Assembly: GCA_949752795.1 (NCBI GenBank)
Contig: OX457057.1
Span: 5,260,632-5,324,631 of the forward strand
Source of the DNA: Hyperoodon ampullatus
Lineage: Eukaryota > Chordata > Mammalia > Artiodactyla > Ziphiidae
Direction: 5' to 3'
Length of the DNA: 64,000 nucleotides
The notes under the pieces were generated by a model, which saw nothing but the letters and a program-made list of their open reading frames with translations, was not told where the DNA came from and did no database searches. Below are positions 45,972-57,539 of this stretch, piece after piece. The first letter of the stretch is position 1. Each line of letters opens with the position of its first letter. The position numbers were made by a program, and so were the translations under genes.

Positions 45972-46325
45972 TATTGGTCAGGATAGCTTAGACCATGCTG
46001 TGTAACAAATAAACCCTGCAATACAATGGCTGATTACAATACGAGTTTACTTCTCACTCACATTACAACTCCGGTAGAGTCAGACACCTCTTCAGAGTGG
46101 TTCTCCCCCAGGCAGTGACTCACGGATCCCAGTCCTTCCGTTGTATGGCTCCACCATCTCAGAGACTTTCCTTCACAGCCCTGAGGACAGGGAAGAGAGA
46201 AGGAGCCAGGCCCAGAAGTGGTGTACATCAGTTTCACTCTCATTTTATTGGGCAGAGCTCAGTCATATGGCCAGTCTACGTGTAAGGGAGGCTGGGAAAT
46301 GTAGTCTCTCTTGTCTCAGGGGAAG
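45972..46325. repeat. Diverged interspersed repeat, family unassigned
   Basis: It starts 'tattggtcaggatagctt' and continues 'gctgtgtaacaaataaaccc' and 'gttt acttctcactca' (one phrase). Its end 'ggctgggaaatgtagtctc' recurs in many mammalian repeats. Its beginning resembles the element at 53567 in layout, but the relation is uncertain. Confidence 0.45.
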
Positions 46326-46359
46326 GAAATGACATTGATGAACATCTGGCCAGTCTCTA

Positions 46360-46500
46360 CCATATGTATATTATCTCACTTACTTTTCCAGAGAATCCCA
46401 TGGACTTGGTGTCACTATTATCCCTATTTGTAAAAGAGAAATCTGAAGTACAGGGAGGTTCCCTGACTTCCTCTGGTAAGTGGTAGAGCTAGACTTCAGG
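46360..46500 (+). repeat. MIR SINE fragment
   Basis: 'tattatctcacttacttttc', 'ttatccctatttgtaaaaga' and 'ggtaagtggtagagctagac' follow MIR plus-strand order. Confidence 0.65.
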
Positions 46501-46629
46501 AATAGGAATTACGGCTCTCAGGTCCCCACTCACACAAGCCCACACAAAGAGCTTCACACCCAGAGTGCTTTCCAACACGAAGGGGTTGCTTTTTGTCCAA
46601 AACCCCTGGAGCACTTTACCTCCATTTTA

Positions 46630-46755
46630 CTTTGCACTATGGTTATTCAATTTATCTTCTCTATTAGACTTTAAGTTGCAGAATCAATGTCAGATATGCA
46701 TCTCTGCAATGTCCTTAGCCTAAAAGATACTTAGCGAACACTAGTTGAACAGAGT
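46630..46755 (+). mobile_element. L2 3' terminus fragment
   Basis: 'tctattagactttaagttgc', 'atctctgcaatgtccttagc' and 'gaacactagttgaacagag' match the L2 3' terminal order. Diverged. Confidence 0.5.
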
Positions 46756-46789
46756 ACCTAGGATGAGGGTCATTAAGTCAACAGGGAGC

Positions 46790-47310
46790 CTGGGGTCAAA
46801 AGTATGGAAGGGAGAGGCAGGAAAAGAAGAATTTGGATGAAGACCCAGAGGAAGGGCAGTGTGCTGGATGCAGCGAGGCCAAGGGTGAATCGAGGGTTGG
46901 GAAGGAGGTGTCGGTTCATTTTGTTACATGAAGCAGAAGCATATCGGAGGAGAACAGTAACCAAGAGGTTATTGGTGCCCTTGGACAGGACAACAAATAA
47001 TGGACAGAAGCCAGAATGCCAGGGGTTGAGTGGAAAGTGGTGGGAGGTGGAGACCTCTCCTGTCACACATTTGGTATTAACAGGAGAGATGGGGTAGTGG
47101 AAGCAAAGTTGGGGTGAGGTCTTCCACGTGTGTCTGTATGAGGGAAAATGAGTAGAAGGGGCGAGAGTGAAGAGTCAAGGGAAAGGGTTGGTTTTGAGAG
47201 CCAGTCCCAGAGGACGGAGGAAAGCAAGAGGTTAAGATCCCAGGTGAAGGGTTGACCTTCGAGAGGATCTCTGAGACAGAGGAAAAAGGGGAATATGGGC
47301 CCAGATGCCT
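46790..47310 (-). mobile_element. L2 LINE fragment (inner part)
   Basis: A long A/G-rich stretch without stops on some frames. Phrases resemble the complement of L2 ORF2 text. Similarity is weaker than for the other L2 copies. Confidence 0.4.
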
Positions 47311-47354
47311 CATCTACGAAATGAGGGTGTTTTCCCCTGTACCCTCTTCATGGT

Positions 47355-47708
47355 TACCATGGTGTATTGGGTTAAATAGTATCCCCTCCAGAGTTATTTC
47401 CACTCAGAACCTCAGGATGTGACCTTATGTGGAAATAGGGCCTTTGCAGATGTAACTAATCAAATCAAGATGAGGCCACACTAGATTAGGGCGACCTTCA
47501 TCCAGTGACTGGTGTCCTTATAAGAAGAGGGAAATTTGGACGTGGACACAGGGAGGGAAAAGCCTGTGAAGACAGACACAGAGATGGGCCCTGACAACAC
47601 CTTGCTCTTGGACTTCTGGCCTCCAGAACGGTGCTAGGATAAATTTCTGTTGCTTTAAGCCCCCCAGTTTGCAGTAATTTGTACAGCAGCCCCAGGGAGC
47701 TAATACAG
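47355..47708 (+). mobile_element. MaLR-like solitary LTR
   Basis: 'aggatgtgaccttatgtgg', 'gggcctttgcagatgtaact', 'tggtgtccttataagaagag' and 'ctggcctccagaacggtgc' occur in order, then 'aatttctgttgctttaagcc' and a tail 'gagctaatacag'. This is the layout of an old mammalian MaLR/MLT-type LTR. No internal retroviral gene is present; it is a solitary, non-coding fossil. Confidence 0.65.
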
Positions 47709-48825
47709 TGGGGAACACATGAGATGCATTTGAAAGTAGCGTGAAATGTATACTTGCTATCAAATGTGTGGCATCTTTCGTCAAAGTCATCACAAAAGGG
47801 AAAGTCAGGCAGCGCTGCACAGACCTGGCCTAGCCGAGGTTTTCTCCTGTATTATGTGTAGACTCTGGATTTAGGTGATTAAAAAAACATTTTTTTTTTT
47901 TTTAACCTTACTGGTTACCTGCAGCCTTGGTAGAAGCAGTTTACCTGCTTCACTTTTAGATTTTGAAAGAGCCATGGGTGGGGCTCCGGTTCCTGCGCTT
48001 TAACTGCCTTCCTTTAGGGAGGGTAACTGGGACACATGGCATCTGTGAGAAATGCCCCCGGTCTCCGTCAGGCCGTTTTGCATTTCCAAATAGAAGTGTT
48101 GAAACTCCTACCACCAAAGCACTTGCTGCCTTAATCTTCCAGCTTGTATTAAGATAAATTTAAAATACTTTCTCCACATTTAAACTGACTGCTTATCTTC
48201 AGCTTTTCTTTACTTGAGTAAGTGCAAATCCTTTGCAACCGTTTATTTTCATCATCGTCACCATCTTCCTCTTCAGCGTGACATCAGTACGGTGGGGACA
48301 GTGACTCTCACTTGTCCCCCCTGATGAAAGAGAGCAGTGGAGTCAAACTCCCAGTCACTGGAAAATCCCCAACATTTTCTCAGTTTGTGTATTTACCTGC
48401 ATGTTTTCTGAGGCTCCTTTGGACTTTACTGTTCTGGAATTTCCCCTGATTTGGGAGGTGAGGCAATAGGGTCACAGGTGAAATGACTCAGCTCTCAAGG
48501 GCAGGGGAGGAAATGATCCCTGACTCTCGTGTGCTGGGTGTATGGTACGGGCTCCCATGTTCTTCTGAGTTTGCCAGAACCATGGCCCCATGCTGGTCCA
48601 TGGAAGGTTCTGGAAGGTGTATGGAAGGCAGGGTCTGGTTTCTTCGTGGTGCACCCACTGAAAGCCCCAGGTGGGCCTTTGCTCCAGGTGCAGGAGCAGT
48701 GCCCCAGGGCTGGGGGTCGTGGGGATTCGAACAGGTAGAGAGACGCAGGAGCAGCTGCCCTGTGGCAGGACCACCTCGTGCTGCACTGGGGAATCTCAGA
48801 AGACCTGTTCCTGACAGAATGCCAC
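47709..48825. other. CAMTA1: Intronic sequence without recognised gene
   Basis: A T-run at 47891-47903. Nothing else is recognised in this 1.1 kb. Confidence 0.45.
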
Positions 48826-48829
48826 CCTG

Positions 48830-48970
48830 GTAGGGAGCACGTGGGCTGTGGAACCAGCCTGAGCCAGCTCTGCCGTGGAGTAGTTATGCAGCCACGGCGG
48901 GGCCCTCTGAACCTCAGTTTCCTCATCTAAAATAGGCTTCATAATGCATAACTCCTAGGCGTTGTTGGAA
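48830..48970 (-). repeat. MIR SINE fragment
   Basis: 'gggctgtggaaccagcctga', 'aacctcagtttcctcatct' and 'aaataggcttcataatgcat' follow MIR complement order. Confidence 0.65.
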
Positions 48971-49549
48971 GAAGGTGTCTATTAGGTGCCTGCTCCCAGT
49001 AGGCTGATCGCTCCTCTAAGTGCACCCTCCTATCACCCCTAGCAAATGATCTACTTGTCCTGTAGGCCCAAATTATTTCCTAGTGATGAATTAGCTGCTG
49101 TTGGAGGGATGCTTCCTGGGGTTACTTCAGCCGCCTGAACAGCTCCAGCCTGCCCTGGGCTTAATGCCTCACTCTTCTGTGCTGGCAGAAGTGGAAGAGC
49201 AGAGAATTTAGCCCAGGAACGGTGACCAGTGTGGACAGGGCAGCCAGCCTGCATCCATTCCATGGGCGTCATTAGCATGAGACGTTTTTGGTTGTCACCT
49301 AAATTCGGCTTCTTAGTTGGAACTCTAGAGGCACATTTCCAACAACTGTCTGGAAGCAGAAAGTGGTGCAGGGAAGAAAACCAGATGCCAGCTTCCCCCG
49401 CTGTTTGGATGGGGCTCTGTAAATGGAAACATCTGAGAACACCGTCCAAGGGCACACACGCCTATCTCAAAGCTGGCGCGTGCATCGCGGGGAGGGGGAA
49501 TGGATGGCCCACACATGCTCTGACGTTTACATTGAATATTTTAGTTTGC
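48971..49549. other. CAMTA1: Intronic sequence without recognised gene
   Basis: No recognised exon or repeat. Confidence 0.4.
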
Positions 49550-49564
49550 AGAAATTTGAAATTA

Positions 49565-49680
49565 GGGACTTCCCTGGCGGTCCAGTGGTTAAGACTCCAT
49601 GCCTCCTCTGCAGGGGGCACGGGTTTGATCCCTGGTCAGGGAGCTAAGATCCCACATGCCGCATGGTGCAGCCAAAGAAA
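49565..49680 (+). mobile_element. CHR-type SINE (short form)
   Basis: The head 'ggacttccctggcggtcc' and B-box region 'gggtttgatccctggtc' are followed by a short A-rich tail. The flanking direct repeat AGAAATTTGAAATTA (49550-49564 and 49681-49695) is perfect over 15 bp. Confidence 0.95.
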
Positions 49681-50106
49681 AGAAATTTGAAATTAAATAT
49701 ATTTTCCACCAACAGTATGAAAAATCCATGTATAGAAACCAAGTCAGATTGGAGACCTAAGGACTGGTGGCCAGAAATTAAATATTCTAAAAATAAAATA
49801 TATGGAGACTGAATTGCTGAAGCGGTGGCTTGTTCTGAGGCTTCCTGGGATGTGAGCTAGAGGGAAGGTTTATTGGACAGAGCCTTCTCTGGGGATCAAT
49901 TCTGAACGACTCTTACATACTGGCAGTTTGAAAAGGAGAGAAAAAAAGTTATTTGAAAGAACTTATTTAGCAGACAGAGCCGATATCCTGTGTTTCTGGA
50001 AGCCACCTTGTGTTTCAGCTCCAGTGAATGTGGATCTCTTTCGGATCTTTATGGGAAGCTTGAATACACTGGAGAGGCTGAGGGTGCTGTTAAAACTGCT
50101 CAGCCT

Positions 50107-50304
50107 GGGGCTTCCCTGTGGTCCAGCGGTTAAGACGTCACCTTCCAAGGCAGGGGGTGCCGGTTTGATCCCTGGTCGGGGAGCTAAGATCTCACATGCC
50201 TTGGGGCCAAAAAACCAACACATAAAACAAGCAATACTGTAACAAATTCAATGAAGACTTTAGAAATGGTCCACATCAAAAAAATCTTTAAAAAAAAAAA
50301 AAAA
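50107..50304 (+). mobile_element. CHR-type SINE (short head with extended 3' part)
   Basis: The head 'gggcttccctgtggtccagc' is followed by 'ttgatccctggtcgggg', then a 3' part 'aacaaattcaatgaagac' and an A-tail. The target duplication was not convincingly found. Confidence 0.85.
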
Positions 50305-52745
50305 CCCAAAACCAAAACCTCAACCTCTGCTACCCCAGCCTCGCCATCCATTCTGAGGACTTGATTGTCTTCTGAAAGATGATACATTATGGTGCTGCTT
50401 CTTTCTTGGGACTGTCAGCCCAGATGCCAGGTCCCCCACTTTCTGTACTCAGGAGCGAGAAGCTCACATTCCCTGATCCACCCCAGTTGCTCCCTGATTG
50501 AATTCCTTCTGAAGAAATCCCTTCCCAGCCCTTACAAATCACTGAGGGCTGCTGTTCCTTCCCTGTCCTGTTCGAGGCCCCTGCAGCCTGGGGTGCATTT
50601 GCCTACTCAGAAAACTCAGCCACTTTGCCCAAGCGAGTTGGCATTATTGCCGTCGCGCCCCCAGCTCCCTTCCAGAAGCCTCCCAGTTCAAAGCCGAGTG
50701 TTTTCTGCACTTTGCTTCCCCTCTGGGAATTGCACAGGAGTTCCTGCAGAGCAGGGGCCCACCCCAGCCCATCCTCCACCACCAAATAGACAGACATCAG
50801 GAGTGATCTCCCGGAAAGCCAGTCCTCGCCCGTTCTCCTGGGAATCCTGGAGAATCACCTAAGCAGCAGCAAGCACTCGGCATGAATCCAGCTCCCTGCT
50901 GGGTTGCTGGGAGTTCTAAAGCCCAGCTGATTTCCTGGTAATTTTTCTGCTGTACCCCACCTATTGACTGCTTTCTAGTAGAAAGGGAGGGACCTGGGCT
51001 GGAGAAGCTGGGGGTAGGGGTGGAGGCTGGTAAAGGATGAAGAACACAGACACAGCTTGTCCCAGCGACCAGAGGCCTCCCCAGCTTCAGAAGCTGCTGC
51101 CAGAGGCCCGCTGCGACCCGGATGACGTGTGCTGGAAGGCAGCCGGCCCGAGAGAGTCATCCCTGCCCGCACCTGGAGGCCATTCCCGGGCTGGCGTTTC
51201 TCTGGCACTCAGAGTGAGCAGAGCCCATTTGGTCGTTTGTCAGCCAAGACGGAAGAGTCATGACGAGCCGATTTATAGCGCATACAGAGTGTTATGGCAC
51301 GAAAGCCCAGGTGGTTCTGTGATCCACGTGCACCTTCCTGTTTGGGTTTGTTTGTCATTTGTTTTCTCGCCATCCACCGGGAAATGTGTTTATCACTACA
51401 GCTTTCATAATATGGTGGCCTGCTTTCATCTGTTACAACACAGTGCTCCTATTTCAATGCAATTGAAGCAGAGGGTGGAGGAGTTGGAAATGGACAGCAT
51501 CCCACTTAGGACTCTGGATAGGGCACTCCAGACACGAATTAGCCCAGCTTAATGCCTCAAGGCATTGGGGTTTCCCCTGGGCATGAGGACGAGGAGTATC
51601 TTCGCGGCGTCTTGTAATATTGCTGCCCAGGGTCCTGAGCTATTTCGTGCCCACCTTTCTCCAAAAGCTCAGAAATACCTTTGGGGTCTCGTTGGAGCTG
51701 GTTGCAGGAGATTGTGGTAGTAATGAGTATTTGGCTTTTGTAATCCTTCTGCTCCATGCCAGCAGCCTTATGCTTCCCACTGTTAAAGTGTGCAGGGGTA
51801 CCACTGGCAGGCATTTCCCAGGGGAAACACAGTCGAGCCCCAAGCCCAGAGTAATCCAGGCTTCCCTCATTTCTGTGCAGAGGGCACCAGTTAATCCTGG
51901 GCTGTCAGAGGAGGTGCCTGAGGAGATCACTGCTGAACAAGCTCTCCCTAGAAGTGCAAGTGGCTGGGGTGCTCGGATGGGGGCGGGGGAGGCAGGTGGT
52001 GGGGGACTCCCTCGTGGGTTTGTGGGTGGGGCTGTGCTCTTCAGCCTGGTCTGACCCCCCTGAGGGTTTATACTCTTGCCCACTTGCTGAGCATAGGCGT
52101 TTGGGGCTACACTGCATTTCTCCGGGGAGCAGGCAAAGAGGGAAACTCAACAGCTCTCATAAATCCTTGTGAAACTGCAGAGGTGGGCAGTCACCTTAAA
52201 GGACAGTGGACTCAGGCCCCCAGAACTGGACTGCACCTGATGGAAGCTGTCCCTGGGACAAGAGACAGCATCAGAGGGACAGGCAGTCTTGGCCAGCAGC
52301 CAGCTCATACATGGTCCGTGGTGAGACCACGGAGAAAGGGCTGCCTTGGCCTCCTCTGCCCAAAGGCTTAAACACAGAAACCACCGACCTGCTCTCCTTC
52401 GGTTTCCCAAAGAAAATGTTCTAAATCATACAACTTTCTGGTCCCTGGAGTAGTGATTTCTTGTCAGACGTTAATAAATTTTCATTTTATCCCTGTGCCT
52501 TATGAACTTGGTTAAAGGGAAGACAGCCACTCTCCGACTCTGCCATGACTCCTTGCAGGTGAGGACTAGCCCTGCCTGGGTAGAGTCACGGGGCAGCGAC
52601 TCTGGGGGTTCTTTCCCTAATGGCCTCTGAGGCCAAGGCCCTTGGTCACAGGTTTTCCCCACAACTTCCCTCCGCACTTGACCTGGTCTCCAAGGTCATT
52701 TTGGTGTCAACTTTCCTCCCCTCATACCCCGCCTCCATCTGGCTG
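50305..52745. other. CAMTA1: Intronic sequence without recognised gene
   Basis: A C/G-rich part at 50350-51200 and mixed composition after. Frames of 130-170 codons exist on both strands (51037-51552, 51620-52083) but overlap each other and match nothing I know. Confidence 0.4.
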
Positions 52746-52750
52746 CCTGG

Positions 52751-52845
52751 CCAATCATCACATGTGGGCAGGGACACGGGCCAATCATCGCGTGCGAGCA
52801 GGGACACGGGCCAGTCACCGCGTAGGGGCTGGGGCACGGGCTGGG
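52751..52845 (+). repeat. 30-bp minisatellite with CCAAT motifs
   Basis: An exact 30-bp period: units start at 52751, 52781 and 52811, with a partial fourth at 52841. Units 1 and 2 begin CCAATCATC, unit 3 CCAGTCACC. Every unit carries a GGGACACGGG-like end. CCAATCA is the NF-Y core, but no promoter context is evident. The period is a multiple of three, so plus frames repeat as peptide-like ANHH/RAG units and give a misleading ORF. Confidence 0.95.
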
Positions 52846-52894
52846 CTAGCAGTTGCTTTTCAGGTGTGTCAGACACTGGATCTAGCATTTACCC

Positions 52895-52995
52895 ATCATA
52901 TGACCGAGAGCAGCTATATAAGTCCTTTCTGCTTTGCTTTTCTATCAGTAAAACCAGGATCGTAGTGGCACCTACCTCTCTGGGGGTTGGAGATT
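52895..52995 (-). repeat. MIR SINE fragment
   Basis: 'tttctatcagtaaaaccagg', 'tcgtagtggcacctacctct' and 'ctgggggttgg' follow the MIR complement. Confidence 0.45.
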
Positions 52996-53164
52996 TACAC
53001 ATGTGGGGCAGCACGTGTCCAACGCTTGGAGTGGCACGTGACTCACACATGTGCTCAGTGTCATCAGGGGACCCACGGATCTCCACGTAAGGTCTTTCGG
53101 TCAGCGGCCCAGGACTGAGAGCTAAACCCCTCTATGCGTTTTCACGAGCTGACTTCTTCTTTTC

Positions 53165-53270
53165 AACCAGATTGTAGCTTCTTCAGGGGAGGGTTTGCTG
53201 TATGTTTCTTTCCCGTCTGCACCATGGAGCCTGGCAGAGTCCTAGTCCACGCTGGCTGATTGAATGGCTG
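53165..53270 (+). mobile_element. L2 3' terminus fragment
   Basis: 'agattgtagcttcttcaggg', 'gagcctggcagagtcctag' and 'ctgattgaatggctgg' follow the L2 terminal order. Confidence 0.55.
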
Positions 53271-53389
53271 GTGGCACTGTGAATGGGGGTGTAGATTAAG
53301 AAGTCTTTTCCAAATTACTCCCAGGTGTTCGTCATTTCAACATCACATAGCCACACAGGAAAAGGCCCACTGTGTGATATTTATTCATC

Positions 53390-53566
53390 TATACAACAAA
53401 TATTTATTGAGTGCTTGCCATGGCATGGCCCTAGTTTCTAGGGCTTCAGAAGTGAACCAGACAGATAATATCCATGGTCTCGTGTAGCTTACTAACAGCA
53501 GGGGAGACTGACACAATGGACAGATACAATCCAGGAGGTGATTGGTGCCTCTAAGAAGGCAGGGTG
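53390..53566 (-). mobile_element. L2 3' terminus fragment
   Basis: 'acaaatatttattgagtgct', 'gccatggcatggccctagt' and 'gcttcagaagtgaaccaga' are the complement of the L2 end. Confidence 0.65.
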
Positions 53567-53990
53567 TATTAGTTACCAATGTTTGGGTAACAAATTACTC
53601 CAAAACTCAGTAGCTTACAACAGCCATATTTATTCCTAACCGTTTGTGTGGGCTGGGGATCCAGGCATGGTTTAGCTGGGTCCTCCAACTCGGGGTCTCT
53701 CCCAAGGCTGCAGGCCGGGTGACAGCCAGGGCTGCAGTCATCTCCAGGGCCAAATGGGCCCAGATCTTCCAAGCTCACTCACATGGATGTTGGGAGGATT
53801 CAGCTTCTCATGAGCTGTTGGACTGAGGGCTTCAGTTCATCACTAGCTATTTGCTGGATGCCACCTCAGTTCCCTCCCATGTGGACCTCTGCAGATCACA
53901 CTCACAACACATCAGAGCAAGTGAGAAGAGCCAAAGGGAGTGAGCCTTCTAGGACCCTTGACTCAAAGTCTTTTGTACCAATCTTCTGAG
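53567..53990 (+). repeat. Interspersed repeat related to 23529-24714
   Basis: The start 'tgtattagttaccaatg' plus 'aacaaattactccaaaactc', 'agcttacaacag' and 'ggggtctctcccaaggctgc' parallels the sequence in the 23.5-kb insertion. Family unassigned. It carries no SINE. Confidence 0.65.
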
Positions 53991-54145
53991 GGAGGAAGGT
54001 GCTATTAGGAGCTCCACCTTACAGATGGAAAATGAGCCACAGAGAGATTAAGTACTTTGCCCAAGCTTATGCAACTAGTAAGTGGCAGGGCCAGGGTTTG
54101 GCTTCATGCTGTTTGGTCCCAGCATCCGTGCTCCTACCTATCTCG
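53991..54145 (+). repeat. MIR SINE
   Basis: 'ccttacagatggaaaatgag', 'agagattaagtactttgccc' and 'actagtaagtggcagggcc' in order. Confidence 0.75.
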
Positions 54146-54179
54146 TTGTACCATTGCTCCACTTTCAGTCTTCCAGACA

Positions 54180-54800
54180 AGGAAAGATGGTTGTTCAGTT
54201 ACTTTAACAGCAGTGGAGGTGGTGAGAAGTGAGCTTGACAGGGGGTGCATTTTGAAGATTTTGTTGGTAGAACTTGTTGATAACTTGGATGTGGGATAAC
54301 GGGAAAGAAAAATATGAAGATGATTCCCAAATTGCAGCGTGAGCAACTGGATGAAGGATGGTGCCATTAACGGACATAGAGAATCATAGGAGAGGAGAGG
54401 GCTTGGGGGGAAAATCAAGAGGTATGTTTCAGCCACATTAAATGCAACATCCAAGTGTGGATGTTGAGTAAGCTATTGGATATATAATCTGGAGTTCAGG
54501 GGAGCTGTCAGACCAGAGATGTAGACCTTTGTAGGCATCAGCCATGGGTGACCACCCAGGGAAAGTGTACAGAGGAGAGAAAATTACCAAAGACTGAGAC
54601 CCTCTGACACCTAAAACATTTAGCAGTCTTGGAGAAATAGGGAGAGCCAGCAGAGGAAAAGGAGACAAAGGGAATCATGAGGCAGAGGAGAACCAGGAAA
54701 GCGTGATGACCTGGACACCAAGTGAAGAGGAACTCTGAAGAGGAAGTGGTTAGCTGTGCCAAATGCCTGATGAGGGTATGATTGGGACAGGGATGGAGGA
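54180..54800 (-). mobile_element. L2 LINE inner fragment
   Basis: 'gaagatgattcccaaattgc', 'gagcaactggatgaaggatg' and 'tggatgttgagtaagctat' follow the complement of L2 ORF2 end text. Frames are broken. Confidence 0.55.
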
Positions 54801-56470
54801 TCAATGGGAAAAGAAATTGTAAAACTGTATGTTCAGAAAGATCCTAATTTTGCAAAAACAATTTCTCCCCCCTAAAAAAAGCTCTTTTTGATTTTGATTA
54901 TTAAATCTGTAGACCAATTTCAATCCATGAACATGGTATACTCTAGATATTATGGAACTTATGTTGTAGGGAGTCTGGATTGTGTTGTTTTCTGTAAAGC
55001 ATGTTGATTTTTGTTCTGACAGATTACTTGGTTCTACTCTTTTGATATGGTTGGTCTATTTTGGTTTTGCCCTTAGTTGAAGGTTCTGCTGCTTATGCAA
55101 GGATGTGGTCCTTCCTCTTAAGCCTGGGCTTTCTGGAGACTTAAGTGAATGCTGCAGGTACCCAGTGAGGGTTCTCACATCTGGCTGGGCCATAATTCGA
55201 GGTCCCCCAACCCTGCGTGACCTCCAGTATCGCTGTTTAGCCTTCAGTGCTATAGTATCTAGCGTCTTGCCCTGCACATGGGCAGCTCTGCCCTCAACCG
55301 GGTACTCCCCAGGAACCTCCAAGCAGACTTCTGCAGACTTCCTTCTACACAGCTCCCTTCTCTCCAGGGCTCAGACCTGCAAATTCTAGCTGCTTCAGCA
55401 GCCCCAAATTCTGATTTTTGCCTTCTCTGATCAGGGAGGCTGCTGTGCCCAGCTTGGACCCTACCTCCCTGCGTAATGGTCCAGAAATTCGGCAGATGTA
55501 GGGCTCACCTTGTGTGTTTTCTTTCTTATGGGATCACAGTCCTGAACTGCCTGTCATCCAGTGCCTGCAAAGAGTAGCCTCAGATATTTTCATCGAGTTT
55601 TATGGCTGTTTCCAGCAGGAGGGCAGGTCCAGCTTCAGTCCCTTCATTGTGGCTGGAAGCTGAGTCGCTTTGATTTAATGTTTACTGTTTCCTCCCATCC
55701 CCTGCACCAGATCATCACCCTTATGGGCAACAGTTCTGTATATGTTTGCAGTGTAATACAGAGCAGTCCCTTTCATTGAAATAAAATCATCAGACAATTT
55801 GCAATCTGAAATAAACAAAGACCATCGTAAAGATGTTGTGGTTGCACTTTTAGGCTGGTGTCTGTAGGGAACTTGCAGGGGCGGGTACTCAAGGAAGACT
55901 CTATGGAATGTGGTTGGACAGAGAGTTCCAGGCCTGAGGACTGGGTGGACTTCCCGAGAGGGAGGTGCAGGGCAAGAGCCAAGGAAACATGGCAGGGGTC
56001 CTGGGTGCAGCTATGAGGGCTGAATTCCTCCTCAGCATTCCCCAGAGATGCATGGTCCCCCTGCCCCAACCCGGGATGCTCCCGTGCAACAGAGCTCCCC
56101 TCTTCCTTATATCAAAGCTACTTTCTGCTCTAGAAAGGCCACTGACAAGTTCCGCCCAGGGTCCCTGGGATGGCCAGGAATGGATTTTCAGCTTGGAGGG
56201 ACAATGATTGTCTTTTCTCTGACTGTGAATTGAAACAGGACCGGTAGCTCTCTCTGACCTGGTGCATGTCACCCTCTCTCCTGGGCGTCTGTTCACACAG
56301 GTACCTCCCTCCACCTACAGGCTTGGGATTCCTGTGACTTGCTACAGGGGAAATTCTAGAGCTTTGTGCCCAAATGGCCCTGAAGTACCAGAAGTCTGTT
56401 GCATATTTCATCACTTCTATCTGAAGGATGTTTTATAGATGTCTCAATGCGTTCTACAATAGATACGTAC
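54801..56470. other. CAMTA1: Intronic sequence without recognised gene
   Basis: Part 54840-55060 is T-rich and may be old L1 antisense. The rest (55060-56470) is of mixed composition with no recognised exon or RNA gene. Confidence 0.45.
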
Positions 56471-56479
56471 TAAATTGTT

Positions 56480-56600
56480 TATTCAGCAAACTTTTATTAA
56501 GCACCTAAGATGTGCCAGGCATTGTGCTAGGTTCTAGAACCCCCAAATCCCTGACCTAGGGCCTCAGAAATGTACTCAGGGACCGTCTTGGAGAGAAGGG
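56480..56600 (-). mobile_element. L2 3' terminus fragment
   Basis: 'attcagcaaacttttattaa', 'gcacctaagatgtgccaggc' and 'attgtgctaggttctagaac' are the complement of the L2 end. Confidence 0.65.
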
Positions 56601-56799
56601 TGAGTCTGGACTCATGCACTGAGATGGGAAACACCAAAACTTTCAAGACGGGCACTCCTGAGTGGTTAGCATTTGGGCCTCCCTTACCCTCTGCTCCATT
56701 GCCAACCAGGCTCAGGGTTTCTGGATGCACAGCTGGCTTCTTCCTTCTCCAGCAGTGACCTAAGGAGGTGACTTGCTTTAACGAAGGGGCTACCGTAAT

Positions 56800-56935
56800 A
56801 GAGTCAGATGTCTTGAGTTTGCATCTTGCCTCACTCCACTGACTTGCTGTGTGACCTTAAGCGAGTACCTTCCCCTCTCTGGGACTGGCTCCTCATCTTC
56901 AAAATATATGAAAATTTTGTTTCAAAATATGAGCT
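56800..56935 (-). repeat. MIR SINE fragment
   Basis: 'ttgctgtgtgaccttaagcg', 'ccctctctgggactggctcc' and 'tcatcttcaaaatatatg' follow MIR complement order. Confidence 0.65.
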
Positions 56936-57186
56936 GGAGGTATAGAGACTCGGGGTCCTTACCCAGGTCATTCTATGTGTTTATGGATTGGTCATTAAGA
57001 AGACCAATAGTAAAACTATTCTTTGTAGCAAAACAGTATATGAAACGACTTGGTTTCTTTTTATTAAAGGCACTCTTTACCACTAGGAATATTATTAAAA
57101 CCATCATAGCCTCTGAGCAAGAGCTTCAGATTTGGCCCTGTGACAGCATCATCAGCTGTCTTCCCCCCTTATGACAATCCTGCCTG

Positions 57187-57364
57187 TGACTCACAGGGAC
57201 TAAGGCAGGGGGAGAAGGTGGGTGGTCTGGCCCGCCCCACTAATCCCTGCTTTCTCTGGAATTCTCCACTTGTTTATAGTCTGGGCAACTTGCCTCCTGC
57301 TCCTGCATGACTCAGACTCGGAGAGCATCCAGCCTCACCGGCAGCCAGCGGCTCCCCTGAGTCA
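57187..57364. promoter_or_regulatory. Cluster of three AP-1-type sites
   Basis: TGACTCA at 57187-57193, TGACTCA at 57308-57314 and TGAGTCA at 57358-57364 are three exact AP-1 consensus heptamers in 178 bp of otherwise repeat-free intron. This is an enhancer-like configuration; function is inference only. Confidence 0.5.
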
Positions 57365-57539
57365 GTAGCTGGCCATTGTGTCTTAGTCTCCTGGACCCTT
57401 CAGATAAAGCCCTACGTCTCCATCCCCTCCCCGGCGGCACCACCACCGCAAGCCCACGTGCGCCATCGAGAACACTCGTGCCAAGGACCTCGAGAGGTCC
57501 CAACCCCATCCTGAGACAGGATTTCCCACTCCTCTTAGG

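Noticed and set aside
47355..47708. An active endogenous retrovirus
   Set aside because: Only an LTR-like fossil with no internal coding region is visible.
51037..51552. 171-codon plus frame as a gene
   Set aside because: No known domain or supported splice signals, overlapping frames on both strands, and within intron.
52620..53090. 156-codon plus frame with repeated peptide units
   Set aside because: The repeat is produced by the 30-bp minisatellite.
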